A stretch of DNA of 32,096 nucleotides, from NCBI GenBank assembly GCA_019307745.1, contig JAFDJA010000009.1, positions 1-32,096 on the forward strand. Reading direction: 5' to 3'. Source of the stretch: Deltaproteobacteria bacterium. GTDB taxonomy: Bacteria; Desulfobacterota; DSM-4660; Desulfatiglandales; HGW-15. This document shows, piece after piece, positions 8,125-15,969 of the stretch (position 1 is its first letter; each line of letters starts with the position of its first letter). The notes beneath the pieces were generated by a model, which saw only the letters and a list, made by a program, of their open reading frames with translations, was not told where the DNA came from and did not search any database. Position numbers and translations under genes: made by a program.

Positions 8125-9633
8125 TTATCTGTTTCCTTCTGAAACCTGAATCTCTTCAATTGCAGGATGAATATCATTCGCGATAATTTCAAGCGCCCTG
8201 GAATTATTTTCTCTGGCCCTGTCTTCTTCCGCGGATTCAGTATAACACCTGAATTCAGGCGCATTGCCTGATGGTCGCATGTGCACGATATCTCCTCCCA
8301 CAAAGGTTATGCGCGCCCCATCTGTGAAATCAATATCTTCCACAGTTCCAAAGGCGGGTTGAAAATATCTTTCTGCCAGGATTTTTCCCTGTTTTTCAAA
8401 CTCTGATACTATTATTTTACCAGTCTTGTTAGGAAATTCTCTTAGCAGATTGCTCACAGTGAAACGTTTTGGCAGCTCCTTGATAAGGTCCGAAAGAGGT
8501 TTTGCCTGTCTAACCGCGGAGATCAGTACAGCAATTATGGGAAGTATTGCATCCCTTGTGGGCAATGCCTTTAAACCCTTGCCTGAAAAGGGATCTAATA
8601 TTTCACTTGCGGTAAGGAATCCTCCGTTTGCCTCATACCCTACAACCTTTTTAAAACCTTTTGCAAGTGCCTCATTCAAGGATTCAATAACATAAGGAGA
8701 ACCGATACGTGTACGGCTTGTATGTTTGAATTTCTGGCATTTTTCCAAGGCAGTATTACAGCTTACTGGACAGGAAACCGAGTCTGCTCCTAGAAAATCC
8801 GCAACAAGAATTCCCAGCACATCACCACGGACAAGATCACCTCTTTCATCTACAACCAGAGGACGGTCACCGTCTCCGTCGGTGCTCACAAGGGCATCTG
8901 CCTTGTACTTTTTGACCCATGAGTAAAGTTGATCTGTATTTTCCACCGCTTCTGTATCCACTGGTATAAAAGTATCCGACCTGCCCATAGAAATGACCTC
9001 TGCCCCGAGTTCCTTTAGGATACGGGCCAGTAAATCCCTGGATACCGAGGAATGTTTATACAAGATGACAGTAAGCCCTTTAAGCCCCTGGGCAGGGAAA
9101 AATGAAAGATTACGCCGGAAATAGGCTTCTTCTGCTGCATTGTCCTTTTTGCGGTCCACTATAACAGTGTTCGGCTTGAAATAGCCCTCCAAATCAAATA
9201 TTGATGTTCCTTCAGTATTCTTCTGCTCATCTTCCGTTTTAAGACTTTGATAAAGGGCGGATATCTCAATCTCATCTGATTTCAGCACCTCTCCCCAGGG
9301 CATATTGAATTTTATACCATTTCTGTTATCAGGGATATGGCTGCCTGTGACCATAATGCTTGCTATATTGTTCCTTATTCCATGATTGGCTACCGCTGGT
9401 GTGGATACCAGTCCGCTGTTCTCCACCACAAAGGATTCTTCTTCCATAGCAAAAGCAACAGCCTTTATGATCCTGGGAGTGCTGCTTCGTAAATCACCCG
9501 CAATGGCCACACGTGAACATGCTCCTTTTGTCTTGAGGTGTCCTGCATATGCCTTTGTATACAAATAGCACTCACGGTCTGTCATCTCTGTTACCAGACC
9601 TCTTAATCCACTTGTGCCGAACTTTAGGGCCAT
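8125..9633 (-). CDS. Phosphohexomutase (phosphomannomutase/phosphoglucomutase family)
   Basis: This 502-residue alpha-D-phosphohexomutase interconverts hexose 1- and 6-phosphates and supplies nucleotide sugars for polysaccharide. All four family loops are present in order: the phosphoserine loop TGSHIP with S98 (TASHNP in most relatives), the Mg-binding DGDGDR at 252-257, the sugar-specificity loop GYEANGG at 332-338, and the phosphate-binding RPSGNAPEFR at about 461-470. The EANGG form points toward the phosphomannomutase branch rather than GlmM, but exact specificity cannot be read. The start is firm: AAGGAG lies just before ATG. The gene appears monocistronic. It could support the O-antigen ligase seen elsewhere in the window. 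Confidence 0.9.
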   Translation of the reverse strand: MALKFGTSGLRGLVTEMTDRECYLYTKAYAGHLKTKGACSRVAIAGDLRSSTPRIIKAVAFAMEEESFVVENSGLVSTPAVANHGIRNNIASIMVTGSHIPDNRNGIKFNMPWGEVLKSDEIEISALYQSLKTEDEQKNTEGTSIFDLEGYFKPNTVIVDRKKDNAAEEAYFRRNLSFFPAQGLKGLTVILYKHSSVSRDLLARILKELGAEVISMGRSDTFIPVDTEAVENTDQLYSWVKKYKADALVSTDGDGDRPLVVDERGDLVRGDVLGILVADFLGADSVSCPVSCNTALEKCQKFKHTSRTRIGSPYVIESLNEALAKGFKKVVGYEANGGFLTASEILDPFSGKGLKALPTRDAILPIIAVLISAVRQAKPLSDLIKELPKRFTVSNLLREFPNKTGKIIVSEFEKQGKILAERYFQPAFGTVEDIDFTDGARITFVGGDIVHMRPSGNAPEFRCYTESAEEDRARENNSRALEIIANDIHPAIEEIQVSEGNR

Positions 9634-10059
9634 TATTTTCTCCTTAATGGTTTTGAAAATGAAATTGAAGATCAGTTTTCTTCAGTAGTTTTCGCGCAAA
9701 GATTCATTTACTCCTTTCTAGGCCAATCGCAGATTCTTTTACATAACCACAAGACATATATTCCAAATTATCCAGCCCGTATTAGTTGACGTCTTTTCTC
9801 TTTTCCCCATTACACAGCCCTTACTTGAATATGAACAATGTCAGAAAAGCGCATCTTTGGAATGAACTCTTCATATGTTAGGCAGATATACTTTCCGGAA
9901 TGGGTATGAAGAGCTTTTTTTGGAAAAATCAGGCTGAATATTCCTAATGAAAAGGTGGGAAAACCTGATAAAAAAAATAGTATAAAACACCTAAAATGAA
10001 GTAACGTAACCATGAAAAAAGATAAAGCAGAAGATATTCAACAGGGAATGTACTTTATG
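9634..10059. other. 426-bp spacer, no gene seen
   Basis: The spacer separates the pilus-motor operon's last gene from the phosphohexomutase and presumably carries the latter's promoter and the former's terminator. I find no strong hairpin with a T-run. Minus-strand 9810-10013 is open, but its ATG has no ribosome binding site and the product is not family-like. Confidence 0.45.
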
Positions 10060-10746
10060 CTAATATCTGCCTGTCTCCTTGAGTATCTCCATAAAGACAC
10101 TGTAAAATCTCTCCTTCTCAACAATACTCTTTTTCAGTATTGAAAAAAGTTTTTCCTGATCACTTGAGTTAATTACTACATCCGCGCTTATTGAAAAAGC
10201 TGCTGGTTCGTCCATTGATTTGAACTGATCCCCTATCAGGGCAATAAACATCCTGCGCCTGTCAGCCATGGATATATTGTTAAGATAATTAAGCACAGGG
10301 CTTGCAGATAAAGTATTGTTATCAAATCCGTCAGTCAAAATAAACAGGTCATAGAGATGTTCCTTCATTTTTATCAACGCATCTCTGGTATTTTCTGTCG
10401 TTGTAATCCTGTAACCAAGTTTTTCCACGACATCTTTGATCTTTTCTGTATCAATGTCATTGTTCGTCATGACCAGTGCCAGTTTTGAGTCATCAAGAGA
10501 AAACTGGAGGCCAATATTATCGCCGGAGTGATCTCCCGCTGAAGTTTCAGGAGCCTCTTCCGCTTTCTGATCCCCACTATTCCCCTGTTCAGGTTGAGTT
10601 GCTTTGTTACTCAAGACTTTTTCCCTTGGATCAATAACTATTTCGGAACTGCATTTAGGGCAGTTGATCTTTACTGCATTATTCTTTGGGATTTTTTCAT
10701 CAGGCACATTCAGTTTTACATGGCACTTATCACAAGTGACTTCCAT
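10060..10746 (-). CDS. Zinc-ribbon plus degenerate receiver-domain protein
   Basis: This 228-residue soluble protein has two parts. Residues 1-40 are an MJ0042-type zinc ribbon with C5-X2-C8 and C29-X2-C32. A polar linker (about 45-80) leads to a CheY-like fold at about 88-210. The receiver is degenerate. The N-terminal acidic pair is replaced by TNND, the phosphoacceptor strand reads DLFILTD with Thr138 at the expected Asp position and Asp139 next to it, and the conserved Lys region reads DVVINSS. ATG 10746 is preferred over an upstream start because AGGGGG precedes it and it begins 22 bases after the PilT-like stop. Its position as last gene of the pilT operon suggests a role in pilus-motor control. 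That is inference. Confidence 0.75.
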   Translation of the reverse strand: MEVTCDKCHVKLNVPDEKIPKNNAVKINCPKCSSEIVIDPREKVLSNKATQPEQGNSGDQKAEEAPETSAGDHSGDNIGLQFSLDDSKLALVMTNNDIDTEKIKDVVEKLGYRITTTENTRDALIKMKEHLYDLFILTDGFDNNTLSASPVLNYLNNISMADRRRMFIALIGDQFKSMDEPAAFSISADVVINSSDQEKLFSILKKSIVEKERFYSVFMEILKETGRY

Positions 10747-10768
10747 ATTTTGTCCCCCTGACAGATCT

Positions 10769-11941
10769 CTAAATGTCGTTTTTTTTGCTGTATTTATCAT
10801 CCATTGCAAGCTCCTCAATGGATGTTGTCTGCTCTCCTCTTTGAGATTTTATATAATCAATTCCCCTGCCGATTATTGCCTTTCTTGATGCATAGCTCTT
10901 AGCGGTATCTTCGGTAATAAGGCCATTCTTGAAATGGTCCGCAATGCACTGATCAAAGGTCATCATTCCAAAAGGTTTGCTCGCTTCAATGATCTCATAA
11001 AATGTTCTTCCTTCATCCTCTCCATTCAGGATGCAATCCTTTATTCTCAGGTTAGAACCCAGAATCTCAAATGCCGCGACACGTCCTCCACCTTCCTTGG
11101 GCAGAAGTCTCTGGCTGGCTACCCATCTTATTGTGTCCGCGAGCCTTACCCTGATCTGTTTTTCTTCCTCCAGTTCAAACATGCCAAGAATCCTGTTTAT
11201 GGTCTGCCCCGCATCGACCGTATGGAGTGTACTCAGTACAAGATGTCCGGTTTCCGCGGCAGAAAGAGCAATTTCAACAGTCTCCCGATCCCTCATTTCA
11301 CCTATAAGGATCACCTTTGGTGCCTGTCTGAGAGCGGCCCTGAGTCCCGAGGAAAAGGAGCTGAAATCCGCTCCCAGTTCCCTCTGGTTAAATGTCGCCT
11401 TTTTCTGAGGGTGAACATACTCCACAGGATCTTCCAAGGTAACTATATGAACTGATTTCACCTCATTTATCGCATTTAACAAGGCTGCCAGAGAGGTCGA
11501 TTTACCACTTCCGGTTGCCCCTGTGACCAGGATAAAACCGTTTCTTTCTTCAGGCATTTTTAGAAAGGTGGGGGGGAGGTCCATCTCCTCAATAGTGGGT
11601 ACTCTCGTGGCCAGTTGCCGCATGACCGTTGAATAACAGGACTTCTGGGAAAAGATGTTCACCCTGAAACGTGCCTTTCCAGCTAGCTGGTATGAGGCGT
11701 CACAGGATCCTTGTTCAATAAGCTCCCTTGTAAGACGATGGTCATTATTAATGAGATTCAGGGCAAATATCTCGGTCTGGAAGGGCGTCAATCTATCCAC
11801 TGGAGGAGCTGTTTTGACAGGCTGCAACTCACCAAATGCCTCCACCTGAAAAGGTTTATCCGCGGTGATATTAAGGTCAGACACTCCATCATAGGATTCG
11901 AGCATAGTAGTTAGAAGACTGTCTATGTGCTGCTGTTTCAT
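10769..11941 (-). CDS. Second PilT/PilU-like retraction ATPase
   Basis: This 390-residue hexameric secretion-type ATPase belongs to the PilT/PilU group, which powers type IV pilus retraction at the inner-membrane base. The Walker A box is GATGSGKST (141-149), the Asp box is VTLEDPVEY, Walker B is ILIGEMRD with catalytic Glu215, and the His box is GHLVLSTLHT. It is more divergent than its upstream neighbour: the C-terminal retraction motif (AIRNLIRE in PilT) is not recognisable and the N-terminal domain is shortened and altered. That suits a PilU-like accessory motor. AAGGAGG lies five bases before ATG. It sits 68 bases downstream of pilT on the same strand. Confidence 0.88.
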   Translation of the reverse strand: MKQQHIDSLLTTMLESYDGVSDLNITADKPFQVEAFGELQPVKTAPPVDRLTPFQTEIFALNLINNDHRLTRELIEQGSCDASYQLAGKARFRVNIFSQKSCYSTVMRQLATRVPTIEEMDLPPTFLKMPEERNGFILVTGATGSGKSTSLAALLNAINEVKSVHIVTLEDPVEYVHPQKKATFNQRELGADFSSFSSGLRAALRQAPKVILIGEMRDRETVEIALSAAETGHLVLSTLHTVDAGQTINRILGMFELEEEKQIRVRLADTIRWVASQRLLPKEGGGRVAAFEILGSNLRIKDCILNGEDEGRTFYEIIEASKPFGMMTFDQCIADHFKNGLITEDTAKSYASRKAIIGRGIDYIKSQRGEQTTSIEELAMDDKYSKKNDI

Positions 11942-12009
11942 ATCTTCCTCCTTAAGTCTGCTGGTATCAACTTGTCTCTGTTTTAATAAACTCTAAAAAA
12001 ATAATCAGA

Positions 12010-13092
12010 TTATGCCTCTGTAAAATCGGTTGGCGGATTCTTCATATAGGGCAAAAATTTCGTTTTATCATTACTTTTGGTGTAGGCATCTTCAGGGCTT
12101 ATTCTTCTTGCCTCAAGATGCTCCATAATAGAGTCATCCAGTGTCTGCATACCATATTTTTTTCCTGTCTGCATCATGGATCCTATCTGAAATGTCTTGG
12201 ACTCTCTGATGAGATTTCTGATTGATGGTATAGCAATCATTATTTCAAGGGCTGCAACACGTCCTTTCCTATCAATCCTCTTGAAAAGGGTTTGAGCGAC
12301 AACAGCCCTGAGTCCATCTGCCAGGGTACTTCTTATCTGCATCTGCTGGGCTACCGGAAAAACCTCGATTATCCGGTCAACTGTTTTAGCAGCGCTTGTG
12401 GTATGAAGAGTTCCAAAGACAAGATGCCCTGTTGCTGAGGCCTCAACAGCCAGCGCAATGGTCTCAAGGTCTCTCATTTCACCTACCAGGATAATATCAG
12501 GGTCTTCCCTTAGTGCCCCTTTAAGTGCCGCTGAGAAAGACCTCGTATGCAAGCCCACCTCTCTGTGGTTGACAACAGCCAGGTTGCTCTGATGCACAAA
12601 CTCTATTGGATCTTCGACCGTAAGTATATGATCTTTTCTCGTTGTGTTAGCCTCATTGATGATGGCGGCAAGTGTAGTTGATTTACCACTTCCGGTGGGG
12701 CCAGTTACCAGCACAAGACCTCGTGGCAAAGAGGCGAGTCTTTGTACAACAGGAGGCATACCAAGCTGTTCACATGTCAAAATATCCGTGGGAATCTCTC
12801 TGAATACCGCCGCAACACCATTCTTCTGTTCAAAATAGTTTGCTCTGTATCTGGAAAGACCTGGAATCTCATAGGCAAAATCTACATCACCAGTCTCTTC
12901 AAAGATTTTTACTTTTTCCTCAGGGGCTATTTCATACAGTATCGTCCTGAGTCCGTCATTATCGAGTACTTTATACTTGACCCTCTCCAGTTCACCATGA
13001 ATCCTGAGAACCGGTTGCTGACCGGTCACCAGATGCAGGTCCGAAGCTCCTTGCTCATTCATAAGTTTGAAAAAGGCGTCTATTTGCGCCAT
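12010..13092 (-). CDS. pilT: Type IV pilus retraction ATPase PilT
   Basis: This 360-residue twitching-motility ATPase disassembles pilin at the base of the type IV pilus. It has GPTGSGKST (Walker A, 131-139), TVEDPIEFVH (Asp box), DIILVGEMRD (Walker B, Glu205), GHLVFGTLHT (His box) and the C-terminal IPSIRNLIRE motif, one substitution from PilT's AIRNLIRE. The length matches typical PilT (about 345-370). ATG follows GGAAGGAGATAACCT, a strong ribosome binding site. It is the first gene of a three-gene operon with the second ATPase and the zinc-ribbon/receiver protein. No other pil genes are in the window. Confidence 0.94.
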   Translation of the reverse strand: MAQIDAFFKLMNEQGASDLHLVTGQQPVLRIHGELERVKYKVLDNDGLRTILYEIAPEEKVKIFEETGDVDFAYEIPGLSRYRANYFEQKNGVAAVFREIPTDILTCEQLGMPPVVQRLASLPRGLVLVTGPTGSGKSTTLAAIINEANTTRKDHILTVEDPIEFVHQSNLAVVNHREVGLHTRSFSAALKGALREDPDIILVGEMRDLETIALAVEASATGHLVFGTLHTTSAAKTVDRIIEVFPVAQQMQIRSTLADGLRAVVAQTLFKRIDRKGRVAALEIMIAIPSIRNLIRESKTFQIGSMMQTGKKYGMQTLDDSIMEHLEARRISPEDAYTKSNDKTKFLPYMKNPPTDFTEA

Positions 13093-13532
13093 AGGTTATC
13101 TCCTTCCTGAAAATATTTTAATCAGCAATGCTATCTTTTTTAGGAAAATTAGATTTATCCCTTTATCTAGTAGATTTGCACAAATCATCATAAACTAAAA
13201 CAATAAATTGATTCAACCTTTATCATATCTGAATTTGGCTAACATCAAGCTTACCGAATTTTGGAACCCGCTACGAAGTAGTGGGCCTGCACACAGCGAA
13301 CTCGTGCAAAGAAGATACAAGGCATCAAGTACCGCGACGCTTGATAACTCAGATTCGGCGAAATCGATACTCCCGAAGAATAATTTTGAAAAGTTTGATA
13401 CTATTTTGCAATAACCAATAAGGTATCTGTTATATCCAAATAAATTGTTGTGTAACCACTTAATTATATCGCTTTTTTTATGATGCCTTTCAATATTTGT
13501 TATGCAAGATTCAGGTCATAAATTATATGTTG
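13093..13532. other. 440-bp structured spacer upstream of pilT
   Basis: No gene is supported. The part nearest pilT (13093-13200) is AT-rich and probably carries its promoter. 13221-13370 forms an extended imperfect inverted repeat with internal hairpins. The right end (13400-13532) is AT-rich and featureless. Confidence 0.5.
13221..13370. repeat. 150-bp imperfect inverted repeat with nested hairpins
   Basis: The left arm (13221-13255) matches the reverse complement of the right arm (about 13334-13370) with gaps; TCAAGC, GAAT and TATC blocks align in order. Between the arms are a strong hairpin, CCCGCTAC (13267-13274) against GTAGTGGG (13278-13285) with a GAA loop, and a TGCAC/GTGCA stem (13288-13292 and 13304-13308). 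Composition is more GC-rich than the flanks. It could be a small palindromic mobile repeat or a structured RNA. The integron attC core motifs are not present. Confidence 0.5.
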
Positions 13533-14108
13533 TCATAGCAAATTCCAAATCCTGATCTCCTTGGACATTACAACTGCATCCTGACCTGCCGCATAGAACC
13601 TCCTTTTGATCTCCCACGGACTGTATCCGTTTTGATCGTAAAGTCTTCGGGCGCGGAGATTTTTCACTCCTGTATGAAGAAAGATCCTGTTTGTGCCTGT
13701 TTCAACTGCCTTCTTTTCGATCTCCTGCAGGAGCATTCGTCCGATACCTCTGTGCTGTTTTTCGGGATTAACAGCAAGGGCAAGCAGTTCAGGGGAATGG
13801 AAATAGTCAAATCGACTGGTGAGGTCTCCCAACATTGCAAACCCAACAGCCTGTCTATTTATTTGGGCAATAATGATTATGGTTGAATCTGATTCCAGCC
13901 AGGCTGTAACCATCTTGTCATAAGGACCGTAGATATTAAAAACCCTTTTGCTTAACTGGATGATATAGCCTGAGTCCTTATCACGAGCAGGCCGTATTTT
14001 TATATGTCCTGACTTGTATGATTTACTCGCCAGGTTTGTTTGATCGAATTGGGGCGCATCGGGAGATAGATAACTCGTTTTTATGCCAGGAGGGCGGTCA
14101 AGCTTCAT
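13533..14108 (-). CDS. GNAT-family N-acetyltransferase
   Basis: This 191-residue protein has a GNAT fold from about residue 36 and is predicted to move an acetyl group from acetyl-CoA to an amine or lysine. Motif A, the acetyl-CoA pyrophosphate loop, is clear: LALAVNPEKQHRGIGRMLL, with the R/Q-x-x-G-x-G/A pattern as QHRGIG. Motif B follows as NLRARRLYDQNGY. The roughly 35 N-terminal residues are polar and variable. A weak GGTGA precedes the ATG. It lies 137 bases downstream of, and in the same direction as, an HDAC-like deacetylase, an arrangement reminiscent of acuA/acuC. The substrate cannot be read from sequence. Confidence 0.82.
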   Translation of the reverse strand: MKLDRPPGIKTSYLSPDAPQFDQTNLASKSYKSGHIKIRPARDKDSGYIIQLSKRVFNIYGPYDKMVTAWLESDSTIIIIAQINRQAVGFAMLGDLTSRFDYFHSPELLALAVNPEKQHRGIGRMLLQEIEKKAVETGTNRIFLHTGVKNLRARRLYDQNGYSPWEIKRRFYAAGQDAVVMSKEIRIWNLL

Positions 14109-14245
14109 GACATCACCATGCTTTCCGAATAATTCATATCAGGTCATGATCTCATACTTTTTTATCGGTTTGGGAAATTATAAACCAGATAATATGGATC
14201 AGATTACCACAACATACGGGTTGCGGCAATATTTTTAAGGACCTA

Positions 14246-15292
14246 TCACAGATTTTGCCAGTACCTTTTGTGAATCTCTGTTACCGGCCCTACCGCCCTG
14301 TCAACCATTCTATCATCAGCTTCTGCCGAAAGATTTGAAATATCGGTTTTCGAGAGTCCTGCAAGTTCTTTTAATACGATCTTTACAGAGTCTTTAAGAC
14401 CCTGAATATTATATCCTCCTTCAAGGGTCATAACAACCTTGCCGTCACAGCAATCTGTTGCCATATTCATGATTGATCTGGTCATCCCCGCAAAACCGTG
14501 TGGTGTCACCTTCATACCACCCAGGGGATCATCAGTATGTGTATCAAAACCAGCAGAGACAAGTATCATTTCAGGCTGATATTCGCAGGTGACAGGCCTA
14601 ATGAGCCTCTCAAATATGTCGATAAACTCACTGTCACCGTAACCCATGGACAAGGGAACATTAAGGGTAAATCCTTCACCTCTGCCAGAGCCAAACTCAT
14701 TATACGCACCTGTGCCAGGATAATGGGGATACTGATGAGTTGATATATAAAGCACTGAAGGATCATCATAAAAGGAGTGTTGAGTGCCGTTTCCATGGTG
14801 TAAGTCCCAGTCAATTACAAGGATACGGTCCAGCCCCAGCTTTTTACGAGCATATGCCGCCCCGATTGCCACATTATTAAAAAGGCAAAATCCCATTGCA
14901 CGGTTTTGTTCAGCATGATGTCCTGGAGGCCTGACCAGGGCAAAGGCATTATTCAGGCCTTTTGAGTGGACCAAAGAGATGGCCTCACATAGTCCGCCTG
15001 CCGCAAGCAGGGCAGCCTCATAAGATCCTGCAGATGTTTGTGTGTCAGGGTCCAGATAAGTGTTGTCTTTTCCCGATGTTTCCGCAAGTAGGTCAATATA
15101 TTCTGGTGAGTGAATATAAAGGAGTTCATCTCTTTGGGCATATATTGAAGGAACATCTATAAAATTTCCTTTCATATCAATATCTTCAAGCATATCATAG
15201 ATTCCTTCAAGTCGCGCAGGACTCTCTGGATGGAGTTCGCCCATGTTATGGTCTAAATACCTTTTATCCCGTACAACTCCTGTCTTATTCAT
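14246..15292 (-). CDS. Class II HDAC-like / acetylpolyamine amidohydrolase family deacetylase
   Basis: This 348-residue zinc hydrolase removes acetyl groups from lysines, polyamines or similar amines. Catalytic elements are complete: the His pair in RPPGHHAE (H125, H126), zinc ligands D163 and H165 in DWDLHHGNG, the third ligand D250 in AGFDTHTDDP, and the transition-state Tyr294 in LEGGYN. The N-terminal HPESPARL motif and the GFCLFNNVAIGAAYA segment place it with class II HDAC-like bacterial enzymes rather than strict AcuC. The start follows AGGA at normal spacing. A GNAT acetyltransferase lies immediately downstream, so the two may set and erase the same modification. This is an inference from adjacency. 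Confidence 0.92.
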   Translation of the reverse strand: MNKTGVVRDKRYLDHNMGELHPESPARLEGIYDMLEDIDMKGNFIDVPSIYAQRDELLYIHSPEYIDLLAETSGKDNTYLDPDTQTSAGSYEAALLAAGGLCEAISLVHSKGLNNAFALVRPPGHHAEQNRAMGFCLFNNVAIGAAYARKKLGLDRILVIDWDLHHGNGTQHSFYDDPSVLYISTHQYPHYPGTGAYNEFGSGRGEGFTLNVPLSMGYGDSEFIDIFERLIRPVTCEYQPEMILVSAGFDTHTDDPLGGMKVTPHGFAGMTRSIMNMATDCCDGKVVMTLEGGYNIQGLKDSVKIVLKELAGLSKTDISNLSAEADDRMVDRAVGPVTEIHKRYWQNL

Positions 15293-15635
15293 TTCTTTTT
15301 CCTGTTTTTAATATGGGCCTTAAGGATGATATCAGTAACCGGTAATGGTTTCTGGGCTGATTGTTTTATGAGATAAATGATCCCTTGCAGAACACTTATA
15401 TATCATACAACAGCTATATTCAAAAGCAGTTTGATCTCCATTTTTTATCCTATCCAACTTTATCCTTGATAAAACCTTGTTTCAAATATAAATTAAAGAG
15501 TCAGTTAGGAAGAGTCAATTGTGTTCAAGTTTGAGACGCACGAATATTTCATTCGCAGGAATACAACTGATAATTTAAAACCTCTGGCTCAAAAGAATAA
15601 AATAATTCTATACCTAAGGATAAGGAAGCAGTAGT
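15293..15635. other. 343-bp divergent promoter region
   Basis: The spacer lies between the minus-strand deacetylase and the plus-strand small protein, so it must hold at least two promoters. It is AT-rich, especially 15420-15500 and 15580-15620. I see no strong hairpin, repeat or conserved regulatory RNA in it. Confidence 0.5.
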
Positions 15636-15965
15636 ATGAAAAAATCAGGTCCTGATGACATGAACATTCTTCGTCAGCTTGAGGAGCTGGCAAACGGCCT
15701 TGGAATTGAAGTGCGCTATGAAAAGATCAAAAAAGAGGCATCTTTTTTCCCGGGAGGTCTATGTAATTTCAAGGGCGATGATCTCCTGATCGTTCATTCC
15801 AAGATATCAGCAAGAGATAAGATCCACACCTTGTCCAAGGCTCTGGCCACCTTTGACCTTGGAGACATCTTCGTCAAACCGACGGTTAGAGAACTGCTCT
15901 TGAAATATACAGAGACCGGTTCTGAAGAAGATTTTGAAAAAAATCAGGGAGACACTCAGTCCTGA
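15636..15965 (+). CDS. Small conserved-type protein of unknown function
   Basis: This 109-residue soluble protein is acidic at its C-terminus and has no signal peptide or membrane segment. An N-terminal helix (MNILRQLEELANGLGIEVRY) is followed by GGLCNFKGDDLLIVHSK, a helical ISARDKIHTLSKALATFDL, and a tail containing VKPTVRELLLKY. The pattern resembles small uncharacterised proteins I recall from several bacterial phyla, but I know no function. GGAAG lies seven bases before the ATG. It converges on the carboxyltransferase gene with only four bases between the two stop codons. Confidence 0.75.
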   Translation: MKKSGPDDMNILRQLEELANGLGIEVRYEKIKKEASFFPGGLCNFKGDDLLIVHSKISARDKIHTLSKALATFDLGDIFVKPTVRELLLKYTETGSEEDFEKNQGDTQS

Positions 15966-15969
15966 TCAC

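Noticed and set aside
9810-10013. 67-codon minus-strand frame with hydrophobic N-terminus
   Set aside because: The hydrophobic stretch comes from T-rich DNA, and no ribosome binding site precedes the ATG.
10012-10143. Short plus-strand frame starting MKKDKAEDIQQ
   Set aside because: It looks like a plausible N-terminus but has no ribosome binding site and mostly lies antisense to the receiver-protein gene.
13237-13350. Integron attC-like site
   Set aside because: The GCTAAC and GATAAC ends are suggestive, but the RYYYAAC/GTTRRRY core sites do not match and there is no cassette array.
13208-13414. 68-codon plus-strand frame
   Set aside because: It runs through the nested inverted repeat, which explains its composition, and there is no ribosome binding site.
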